Below are positions 6,968 to 11,692 of a stretch of DNA of 11,692 nucleotides, in pieces. The stretch comes from Bacillota bacterium (GTDB lineage: Bacteria; Bacillota; Limnochordia; Limnochordales; ZCTH02-B6): contig QGSR01000030.1 of the NCBI GenBank assembly GCA_003387805.1, positions 1-11,692 of the forward strand. Reading direction: 5' to 3'. A program made the position numbers and the translations under genes. Position 1 is the first letter of the stretch. Each line of letters starts with the position of its first letter. Below the pieces are notes generated by a model. It saw nothing but the letters and a program-made list of their open reading frames with translations, did no database searches and was not told the origin of the DNA.

Positions 6968-7642
6968 CTAGTTCAGCGGCAGGACCCGGACTTGCTCCAG
7001 GGCTTCCCGGGCCACCGCGTGGCGCCGGCCGTTGAGGACCAGGAACAGGGGGCCGTTGAACGGCGCCACTTCGTCCACCAGCACTTCCACGCCCGGCCGG
7101 ATGCCGCACTCCTGCAAGTACTTCAGCAAGTCGGCGTCCCGCTCCGGCAGGCTGACCACTTCGACCCGGGCGCCGGGTGCCATGTCCGCCAGCGATTCGG
7201 CCAGGGGGCAGTCGAACCGCCCCGCCGCGGACGGGATGGGGTGCCCGTGGGGACACGTTTCGGGATCGCCCAGCACGGCCGCGATGCGTTCCTCCACGGC
7301 GTCGCTGATGACGTGTTCCAGGCGGCATGCCTCCTCGTACACGTCCTGGAGCGGCATGCCCAGCACGTCGCTGAGCAGCCGCTCGGCCAGCCGCATGCGC
7401 CGGACCAGCCGCCGCGCATCCTTCAGGCCCTTGGGGGTGAGGGTGATGCCCGCGCTGGAGATGGCCACCAGGTCATTGGCCTCCATACGCCGCATCATCT
7501 CCGAGACGGACGCCGGAGACACGCCGAGAAACTCCGCCACCTTGGTCACGGTGACGGGCGGGTTTTCGTGGGCGATCATCAAAATCGCCTTCAGGTACAT
7601 CTCCGAGCGCTCCGTCTTGCCGATGTCGTGGATGACACTCAT
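6968..7642 (-). CDS. DtxR/MntR-family metal-dependent transcriptional regulator
   Basis: A 224-residue DNA-binding repressor of the iron/manganese-responsive DtxR family, with the three-domain DtxR/IdeR layout rather than the short MntR form (about 142). The winged helix (about 10-75) contains VTKVAEFLGVSPASVSEMMRRM. The dimerisation and metal domain includes MRLAERLLSDVLGM and EEACRLEHVISDAVE. A C-terminal SH3/FeoA-like domain covers about 155-222. Ligands of the DtxR primary site are present: Met15, Cys106, Glu109, His110. The Cys, where MntR has Glu, suggests iron. In the ancillary site Glu87 is kept, but the two His of DtxR are Met83 and Tyr102. The start at 7642 has GGAGG upstream and overlaps the previous gene's stop as ATGA, so the two are translationally coupled. 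Iron versus manganese specificity is inferred. Confidence 0.92.
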   Translation of the reverse strand: MSVIHDIGKTERSEMYLKAILMIAHENPPVTVTKVAEFLGVSPASVSEMMRRMEANDLVAISSAGITLTPKGLKDARRLVRRMRLAERLLSDVLGMPLQDVYEEACRLEHVISDAVEERIAAVLGDPETCPHGHPIPSAAGRFDCPLAESLADMAPGARVEVVSLPERDADLLKYLQECGIRPGVEVLVDEVAPFNGPLFLVLNGRRHAVAREALEQVRVLPLN

Positions 7643-8157
7643 GCCCCGGCACCCTCCCCCTGCTTTGATGCGCAGCTCCTGCACAAGCCCCGCAGCGTCA
7701 CTTCCCGCTGCTCCACTTCAAACTCGATCTCCGGCGGCACGGCCAGTTCTTCTTCGATGGCCGGATTGACCGGGATGTCCATGATGGTTCCGCACATCCG
7801 GCACACCAAGTGGCCGTGGGGCTCCAGGTTGGACTCCACCCGGAAGCCGCCCGTGCCCACGTTCACCAGCCGAATGGCGTTGAGGGCCGCCAGATCGTTG
7901 AGCGTGGTGTAGACGGTCTTCAGCGACATGCTGGGCATGACGGCGGTGGCCGATTCGTACAGTTCCTCGGCGGTGGGGTGTCCGTCGCTGTTCTCGATGA
8001 GCTGGCAGATCAAGTGGCGCTGGGGCGTCAGCTTCAGCCCGCTTTGGCGCAGCAGCGCCGCCAGCGAGCCGTGGTCCGGTTCCCGTCCGGAAAGGGCGGC
8101 ATTGAGCTCACGCTGGCCCGCGCCGCCGGCGTGCAGCCGCGGTCCCGTTTTGGCCAT
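7639..8157 (-). CDS. Fur-family transcriptional regulator, PerR-like
   Basis: A 172-residue metal-dependent repressor, with about 25 residues more than PerR at the N-terminus. The winged helix starts near LKLTPQRHLI (41-50) and has the recognition helix SLKTVYTTLNDL (78-89). The structural zinc site is complete: Cys119, Cys122, Cys159, Cys162. His60 (HPTAEEL), His114, His116 and Asp127 (CGTIMD) correspond to PerR regulatory ligands His37, His91, His93 and Asp104. Asp rather than Glu at the last position is typical of the peroxide sensor PerR, so peroxide sensing by metal-catalysed His oxidation is plausible but not proven. The ATG at 8157 has AGGTGG 7 bases upstream. It is the first gene of a two-gene operon with the DtxR-like regulator, and its promoter carries Per/Fur-box-like palindromes, which suggests autoregulation. 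Confidence 0.93.
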   Translation of the reverse strand: MAKTGPRLHAGGAGQRELNAALSGREPDHGSLAALLRQSGLKLTPQRHLICQLIENSDGHPTAEELYESATAVMPSMSLKTVYTTLNDLAALNAIRLVNVGTGGFRVESNLEPHGHLVCRMCGTIMDIPVNPAIEEELAVPPEIEFEVEQREVTLRGLCRSCASKQGEGAGA

Positions 8158-8173
8158 GGTCGAACCACCTAAT

Positions 8174-8188
8174 TTACAACGATTGTTA
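8174..8188. promoter_or_regulatory. Per/Fur-box-like operator just after the transcription start
   Basis: The 15-mer TTACAACGATTGTTA is an inverted repeat about its centre G8181 with one mismatched pair of the seven. It agrees at 11 of 14 defined positions with the Bacillus Per box TTATAATNATTATAA. At about +4 to +18, it would let the regulator block its own transcription. The identity of the bound protein is inferred. Confidence 0.6.
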
Positions 8189-8190
8189 CT

Positions 8191-8205
8191 TACTATTGAT
8201 TATAG
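8191..8205. promoter_or_regulatory. Second Per/Fur-box-like site over the -10 element
   Basis: TACTATTGATTATAG matches the Per box TTATAATNATTATAA at 10 of 14 positions, with six straight matches in the right half (ATTATA). It covers the -10 hexamer, and its centre lies 17 bases from that of the neighbouring box. Because the TATAAT itself contributes to the match, this site is less certain. Confidence 0.4.
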
Positions 8206-8227
8206 GTGTGCGGCGGCGGGGGGTCAA
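8199..8227 (-). promoter_or_regulatory. Sigma-A promoter of the perR-like/dtxR-like operon
   Basis: On the minus strand, TTGACC (plus 8222-8227) is followed after exactly 17 bases by a perfect TATAAT (plus 8199-8204). Transcription should begin near 8192, giving a leader of about 35 bases to the ATG at 8157. It is the best promoter in the window. Confidence 0.88.
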
Positions 8228-8275
8228 GGGATCGGCTCCCGGGCCGCGGGCAGGACGCGGCCGGGCAAAGCGGAA

Positions 8276-8310
8276 GCGGCGCCGGGCGGCGCGGCCGCCG
8301 GAGGCGCCGC
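8276..8310 (-). terminator. GC-rich hairpin after fadH, possible weak terminator
   Basis: An 8-bp inverted repeat GCGGCGCC/GGCGCCGC (8276-8283, 8303-8310) encloses another, GGCGGC/GCCGCC (8285-8290, 8294-8299). It starts 3 bases after the fadH stop. No T-run follows on the minus strand, so it may only stabilise the 3' end or slow polymerase ahead of the next promoter. Confidence 0.35.
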
Positions 8311-8313
8311 GCG

Positions 8314-9102
8314 CTACGGCTCGCCGAACAGGTTGCGGCCCAGCCAGGCGCCGCCGTCGATGACCAGGCATTCGCCGTTGATGAAGGCGGCGTAGTCGGA
8401 GACCAGGTAGGCGGCGGCGTGGGCGATCTCCTCGGGTTCGCCCAGGCGGCCGGCGGGCACCGCGGCCCGCACCCGCGCCTCGGCCTCCGGCGTGGGCCAA
8501 AGGGCCCGGGCGCCGCCGGTCTTGTCCACCGGGCCGGGCGCGATGGCGTTGACCCGGATGCGGTAGGGCGCCCACTCGACGGCCAGCGTGCGGGTCATGG
8601 CCAGCACGCCCGCCTTGGCCGCCGCGGAGTGCACGGTGCCCGGGCCGCCGGTCCAGGCGTAGGTGGCGATGACGTTCAGGATGGCGCCCGGCTGCCCGCG
8701 TTCGATCCAATGTTTGCCAAAGGCCCGGGTGCAGTAGAACGTGCCGTTGAGGACGATGTTGACCACGGCGTTCCAGCCGTTGACGCTCAGGTCCTCGGCG
8801 CGGACGACGAAGTTGCCCGCGGCGTTGTTGACGAGAATGTCCACCCGTCCGAAGCGGTCCAGCACCGCCGCCAGCGTCGCATCCACCTGTTCGGGATCGC
8901 GCACGTCCATGGCCACCGTCAGCGGCTCCACGCCCCGGGCCCGCAGGTGGGCCGCGGCCGCGTCCAGCCGCTCCCGGCTGCGGCCGGTGACGGCCACCGA
9001 CGCCCCGATGCGGCCGAAGTATTCGGCCATGGCCAGTCCCAGGCCCGAGCTGCCGCCCGTGATGACGGCGACGCGATCTTTCAGCGTGTCCGCAGGCAGC
9101 AA
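8314..9102 (-). CDS. fadH: 2,4-dienoyl-CoA reductase, SDR type (YkuF/FadH-like)
   Basis: A short-chain dehydrogenase/reductase of 262 residues that probably reduces 2,4-dienoyl-CoA with NADPH during oxidation of unsaturated fatty acids in the cytoplasm. The Rossmann motif TGGSSGLG is at 15-22 and NNAAGNF at 92-98. The usual YxxxK is replaced by HSAAAK, with Ser159 and Lys163, and a Tyr (148) eleven residues before the Ser. Together with Asn97 this matches the Asn-Tyr-Ser-Lys set of mitochondrial dienoyl-CoA reductase and of Bacillus YkuF. The C-terminal half (HSAAAKAGV, AIAPGPVDKTGG, GRLGEPEEIA) is also close to YkuF. The start is TTG at 9102, with GGAGG 8 bases upstream; an ATG at 9109 is out of frame. 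It begins 31 bases after mccB and may be co-transcribed. Other SDR activities cannot be excluded. Confidence 0.88.
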   Translation of the reverse strand: MLPADTLKDRVAVITGGSSGLGLAMAEYFGRIGASVAVTGRSRERLDAAAAHLRARGVEPLTVAMDVRDPEQVDATLAAVLDRFGRVDILVNNAAGNFVVRAEDLSVNGWNAVVNIVLNGTFYCTRAFGKHWIERGQPGAILNVIATYAWTGGPGTVHSAAAKAGVLAMTRTLAVEWAPYRIRVNAIAPGPVDKTGGARALWPTPEAEARVRAAVPAGRLGEPEEIAHAAAYLVSDYAAFINGECLVIDGGAWLGRNLFGEP

Positions 9103-9110
9103 GGCCCATC

Positions 9111-9115
9111 CCTCC
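9111..9115 (-). promoter_or_regulatory. Ribosome binding site deciding the TTG start of fadH
   Basis: GGAGG on the minus strand, 8 bases before TTG at 9102-9100. The ATG at 9109-9107 has almost no spacing to it and opens another frame with non-protein-like sequence, so TTG is preferred. Confidence 0.7.
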
Positions 9116-9133
9116 GTTCGGCCCGCCGCCGGG

Positions 9134-10345
9134 CTACTCGCCCGCGGCCCGGGCCAAATCTTCGATTAGATCCTCGGCGTCTTCGATGCCGGCCGAGATG
9201 CGCACCAAGCTGTCGGTAATGCCCAGCCGGGCCCGCCGCTCCGGCGGGATGGACGCGTGGGTCATCCGCGCCGGAATCGAGATGAGGCTCTCGACACCGC
9301 CCAGGCTTTCCGCCAGCGCAAACAGCCGCGTGCGCGACACGATGCGCTCGGCCCGTTCGGGCGTGCCCGCGTCAAACGACAGCATGCCGCCGAAGCCCGT
9401 GGCCTGGCGCGCTAGAATCTCCCGGCCCGGATGGCCGGGCAGGCCGGGATACAGCACCCGCGTCACCCACGGCTGCCCGGCCAGCCACTGGGCGATGCGC
9501 CGGGCGTTTTCGGCGTGGGCCTCCATGCGCAGCGCCAGGGTCTTCATGCCGCGCAGCAGCAAATAGCTGTCCTGTACGCCCAAAATGGCGCCCATGGCGT
9601 TTTGCAGATAATGGATGCGCTGGCCCAGCTCCTCGTCTTTGACGACCACCAGCCCCGCGACCACGTCGGAGTGGCCGCCCAAATACTTCGTCGCGCTGTG
9701 CACGACCATGTCCGCGCCCAGCTCCAGAGGCCTCTGGAAATACGGCGTCAGAAACGTGTTGTCCACCACCAGCCAGGCGCCGTGGGCGCGGGTCACCTCG
9801 GCTACCCGCTCCAGATCCGACACCTTCATCAGCGGGTTGGTCAACGACTCCATGATGACCATGCGGGTCTCGGGGCGAAAGGCCGCGGCGAACGCATCGA
9901 TGTCGGACGTGTCGGCGTAGGTGGCGGCCAGGCCCAGCCGCGTGAACACCTGCTCCACCAGGCGGTAGGTCCCGCCGTACACGTCGTCGCCCACGATGAC
10001 GTGGTCGCCTGCTTTGAGCAAGCTCAGCAGCGTGGTCTCGGCCGCCAGGCCCGAGGCGAAGGCGAACCCCCGCACGCCGCCCTCCAGGGCGGCGATGTGG
10101 CGTTCCAAAGCCTCCCGGGTCGGGTTGCCCGTGCGGGCGTACTCGTAGCCTTTGTGCACGCCCGGCCGCTCCTGGGCAAACGTGGACGACAAATAGATAG
10201 GTACGTTCACCGCGCCGGTGTGGGGGTCGGGACCGTGCCCCGCGTGCACCATCATGGTGCGGGGGCGCACGGCCGGCCGGCCGTGCGCCCCTTCCGCATT
10301 CCCGGCGGCGGGGCCGCCCCGCCGTTCCTCGCTGCTCATGGCCAT
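9134..10345 (-). CDS. mccB: Cystathionine gamma-lyase / transsulfuration PLP enzyme (MccB type)
   Basis: A Cys/Met-metabolism PLP enzyme of up to 403 residues. As a cystathionine gamma-lyase it would cleave cystathionine to cysteine, 2-oxobutyrate and ammonia, finishing reverse transsulfuration. Motifs: YEYARTGNPT (67-76), FASGLAAE (96-103), VYGGTYR (122-128), ESLTNP (166-171, usually ESPTNP), VDNTF with the PLP-binding Asp195, SATKYLGGHSDVV with the PLP Lys220, and near the end MTHASIPPERR and SLVRISAGIED. The sequence is very like Bacillus MccB. Two ATGs (10345, 10339) are both compatible with GGAGAGGAG upstream; AGGAG is 7 bases from the second, so 401 residues is equally likely. There are about 28 extra N-terminal residues compared with Bacillus. 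It follows mccA by 39 bases. Gamma-synthase or homocysteine-forming side activities are possible in this family. Confidence 0.92.
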   Translation of the reverse strand: MAMSSEERRGGPAAGNAEGAHGRPAVRPRTMMVHAGHGPDPHTGAVNVPIYLSSTFAQERPGVHKGYEYARTGNPTREALERHIAALEGGVRGFAFASGLAAETTLLSLLKAGDHVIVGDDVYGGTYRLVEQVFTRLGLAATYADTSDIDAFAAAFRPETRMVIMESLTNPLMKVSDLERVAEVTRAHGAWLVVDNTFLTPYFQRPLELGADMVVHSATKYLGGHSDVVAGLVVVKDEELGQRIHYLQNAMGAILGVQDSYLLLRGMKTLALRMEAHAENARRIAQWLAGQPWVTRVLYPGLPGHPGREILARQATGFGGMLSFDAGTPERAERIVSRTRLFALAESLGGVESLISIPARMTHASIPPERRARLGITDSLVRISAGIEDAEDLIEDLARAAGE

Positions 10346-10384
10346 GCTCCTCTCCGGGACGGCGCCGGGTCCGGCCGTCCTTCC

Positions 10385-11308
10385 TTACGCGTAAATGCCT
10401 TTGCTCAGGTAGCGGTCGCTGCCGTCGGGGAAGATGGTGACGACGGTGGCGCCGTCGGGCGCCCGCAGCGACTCCTGGTAGGCCGCGTAAAAGGCCGCGC
10501 CCGACGAGCTCCCCACCAGCAGTCCCTCCCGCCGGGCCAGCTCTTTCACCATGGCGAACGCGTCGTCGTCCAGCACGGTGTACACCTGGTCGATGAGCGT
10601 GGTGTCCAAGGTTTCGGGAATAAACTCGACGCCGATGCCTTCGGTGCGGTGCGGGCCGGGCCGGCCGCCCTGCAGAATGGAGCCTTCGGGTTCCACCGCC
10701 ACCGCCCGCACGCCCGGCAGCCGCTCCTTGAGATAGCGGGCCACGCCGGTAAACGTGCCGCCGGAGCCGACGCCGGCCACGAACACGTCGACGCGCCCGC
10801 CCAGCTGCTGGAAAATTTCCGGCCCCGTCGTCTCGTAATGGGCCTGCGGGTTGGCCGGGTTGGCGAACTGCTGGGGCACGTAGCCGCCCAGCTGGGCGGC
10901 CAGCTCCCGGGCTTTCTCGATGGCGCCGGCCATGCCCGCGGCCCGGGGCGTGTTGACGATCTCCGCGCCCAAAGCGGCCATGAGCGTCCGCTTCTCCTGC
11001 GAAAAGTGCTCCGGCACCACTACGATGACGCGGTAGCCTTTCTGCCGGGCCGCCAGCGCCAGGCCGATGCCCGTGTTGCCGGCGGTGGGCTCGATGACGA
11101 CGCCGCCGGGCTGAAGCTGGCCCGACGCCTCGGCCGCCTGCAGCAAATACGGCCCGATGCGGTCTTTGACGCTGCCGCCGGGGTTGAGAAACTCCAGCTT
11201 GGCGTAGAGCCGCACCCGGTCCAGCCCTTCGAAGCCGCGAATGCGCAGCAGGGGCGTATGGCCGATCATATCGAGGACGCTGTCGTACACGTTGTTGGGA
11301 TTGGGCAT
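10385..11308 (-). CDS. mccA: O-acetylserine-dependent cystathionine beta-synthase / cysteine synthase (MccA/CysK family)
   Basis: A fold-type II PLP enzyme of 307 residues, the usual length. It would join O-acetylserine to homocysteine (MccA) or to sulfide (CysK). PLP Lys48 is in NPGGSVKDR. The substrate loop is PTAGNTG (74-80), where CysK usually has PTSGNTG. The phosphate loop is GSGGT (181-185), and GSSSGA (266-271) supplies the Ser facing the PLP ring nitrogen. EPEGSILQGG, TEGIGVEFIP and FPDGSDRYLSKGIY look more like the MccA/YrhA branch than CysK, and mccB follows directly as in Bacillus; cysK remains the alternative name. The start at 11308 has AAAGG 9 bases upstream, inside a perfect palindrome. 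The frame stays open to 11638, but that part overlaps another gene's coding frame and has no start support. It probably leads the mccA-mccB(-fadH) transcript. Confidence 0.92.
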   Translation of the reverse strand: MPNPNNVYDSVLDMIGHTPLLRIRGFEGLDRVRLYAKLEFLNPGGSVKDRIGPYLLQAAEASGQLQPGGVVIEPTAGNTGIGLALAARQKGYRVIVVVPEHFSQEKRTLMAALGAEIVNTPRAAGMAGAIEKARELAAQLGGYVPQQFANPANPQAHYETTGPEIFQQLGGRVDVFVAGVGSGGTFTGVARYLKERLPGVRAVAVEPEGSILQGGRPGPHRTEGIGVEFIPETLDTTLIDQVYTVLDDDAFAMVKELARREGLLVGSSSGAAFYAAYQESLRAPDGATVVTIFPDGSDRYLSKGIYA

Positions 11309-11322
11309 AAAGGTCAACCTTT
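11309..11322. promoter_or_regulatory. Palindrome overlapping the mccA ribosome binding site
   Basis: AAAGGTCAACCTTT on the plus strand is a perfect 6+2+6 inverted repeat that abuts the mccA ATG and contains its AAAGG ribosome site. A 2-base loop is too tight for a full RNA hairpin, so a protein operator or coincidence is more likely. Confidence 0.35.
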
Positions 11323-11357
11323 CAGCGCTTCGGGCGTCGTGGTGCGTTGGCAAACTG

Positions 11358-11386
11358 ATCCTAAGTTTCGCCTTCGCGCCGGACAA
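11358..11386 (-). promoter_or_regulatory. Probable sigma-A promoter of mccA-mccB
   Basis: On the minus strand, TTGTCC (plus 11381-11386) and TAGGAT (plus 11358-11363) are 17 bases apart; each matches the consensus at 4 of 6. The start would be near 11351, with a leader of about 43 bases, too short for a SAM riboswitch or T-box. Confidence 0.55.
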
Positions 11387-11396
11387 TCCTTGAGGC

Positions 11397-11414
11397 CCCG
11401 TTTCCGGGAACGGG
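11397..11414 (-). terminator. Small hairpin right after the edge gene, weak terminator candidate
   Basis: CCCGTT/AACGGG (11397-11402, 11409-11414) with a 6-base loop starts one base after the stop codon of the gene at the right edge. No T-run follows on the minus strand, so termination is doubtful. Confidence 0.25.
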
Positions 11415-11415
11415 C

Positions 11416-11692
11416 TTATACGTCCTTGAGGCGAAACTGCCGCTTCAGCGCGTCGTGCCGCTTCTCCGGCAGCGAAAACTGCACCACGTGCACCAGGCGC
11501 TGCCCCTCGCGTACGAAGGCCGACCAAAACTGCCGCGTCGTCAGCCAAAGGGGCAGCTGGCTGGCGTAGTGGCTCGCACCGGCCCGGGCCGCCGCGGCCA
11601 CCGCCGCCGCGGCCGTCACCGGCGCCGGCGGCTGCCATGGCACCCGGCGGCCCCCCAAGTGGCTGACGGCGGCGGCGAAGGTCCCCAAATAA
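11416..11692 (-). CDS. Unrecognised protein, 3' end only
   Basis: The frame is open to the right edge, so only about 91-92 C-terminal residues are seen; a TTG at 11688 could be a start but has no room for a ribosome site in the window. I do not recognise the family. Visible: an Ala-rich stretch (TAAAAVAAAARAGASHYASQ) that looks helical, an aromatic segment LPLWLTTRQFWSAFVREG, and a charged end EKRHDALKRQFRLKDV. There is no membrane segment or metal motif. The codon pattern fits coding in this GC-rich genome, and the stop is followed closely by the mccA promoter on the same strand. The existence of the gene is moderately supported. Confidence 0.55.
   Translation of the reverse strand, partial: YLGTFAAAVSHLGGRRVPWQPPAPVTAAAAVAAAARAGASHYASQLPLWLTTRQFWSAFVREGQRLVHVVQFSLPEKRHDALKRQFRLKDV

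Noticed and set aside
6563..7912. 449-codon plus-strand open frame running from the cytochrome into the regulators
   Set aside because: It crosses a strong terminator and lies out of frame or antisense to three well-supported genes.
8186..9109. 307-codon minus-strand frame with an ATG start over fadH
   Set aside because: It is another frame of the fadH region, with Arg/Gly-rich translation; the TTG frame carries all the SDR motifs and has better ribosome-site spacing.
11309..11415. SAM riboswitch or T-box ahead of the cysteine genes
   Set aside because: The predicted leader is only about 43 bases and holds no conserved riboswitch elements or terminator/antiterminator pair.
9431..11569. 712-codon plus-strand open frame over the mccA-mccB region
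   Set aside because: It is antisense to two clear PLP enzymes, has low-complexity His/Gly/Arg/Ala-rich sequence and no family motifs. Such long antisense frames are typical of GC-rich genomes.
11309..11638. N-terminal extension of mccA by 110 codons
   Set aside because: The extension overlaps the coding frame of the neighbouring gene, is low-complexity, and the ATG at 11308 gives the family's normal length.

Overview
The window is very GC-rich, with eleven protein genes. It looks like the chromosome of a high-GC, Gram-positive-type bacterium, probably a deep-branching and perhaps thermophilic Bacillota (Symbiobacterium, Thermaerobacter or Limnochorda type). This is inferred from strong GGAGG ribosome sites, a consensus sigma-A promoter, TTG and GTG starts, and Bacillus-type enzymes (YhaM, MccA/MccB, YkuF-type FadH, PerR-like and DtxR-like regulators). 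I see no tRNA, rRNA, insertion sequence, CRISPR array or phage gene. It reads as ordinary chromosome rather than a mobile island.

Layout, left to right. (1) Positions 1-2555, plus strand: the 3' part of a fused proline dehydrogenase / glutamate-semialdehyde dehydrogenase (PutA), cut by the left edge. It converges on a minus-strand run, with a bidirectional terminator in between (2619-2664). (2) 2686-6091, minus strand, transcribed right to left: a two-P-loop ATPase-like protein of unknown role, a membrane-anchored endonuclease/exonuclease/phosphatase (EEP) protein, and the 3'-5' exoribonuclease YhaM. (3) 6092-6413: a divergent intergenic region with an AT-rich island. (4) 6414-6836, plus strand: a stand-alone membrane-anchored monohaem cytochrome c, closed by a strong intrinsic terminator. 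(5) 6968-8157, minus strand: a PerR/Fur-like regulator overlapping a DtxR-like regulator by ATGA. They are driven by a near-perfect sigma-A promoter (8199-8227) with Per/Fur-box-like palindromes on and just after it. (6) 8314-11308, minus strand: mccA, mccB and fadH, closely spaced behind a promoter at 11358-11386. (7) 11416-11692, minus strand: the 3' end of an unrecognised gene cut by the right edge.

How the genes work together. MccA and MccB form the reverse transsulfuration route (O-acetylserine plus homocysteine to cystathionine, then to cysteine). fadH lies 31 bases behind mccB and may share its transcript, although it belongs to unsaturated fatty-acid oxidation. PutA oxidises proline to glutamate. 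The regulator pair probably controls metal and peroxide homeostasis and itself. The most unusual points are sequence-level departures in otherwise familiar proteins: a DtxR-like regulator with altered ancillary metal ligands, a second P-loop without its lysine, and an EEP protein without one catalytic histidine. I found no clear new multi-gene defence or biosynthetic system.
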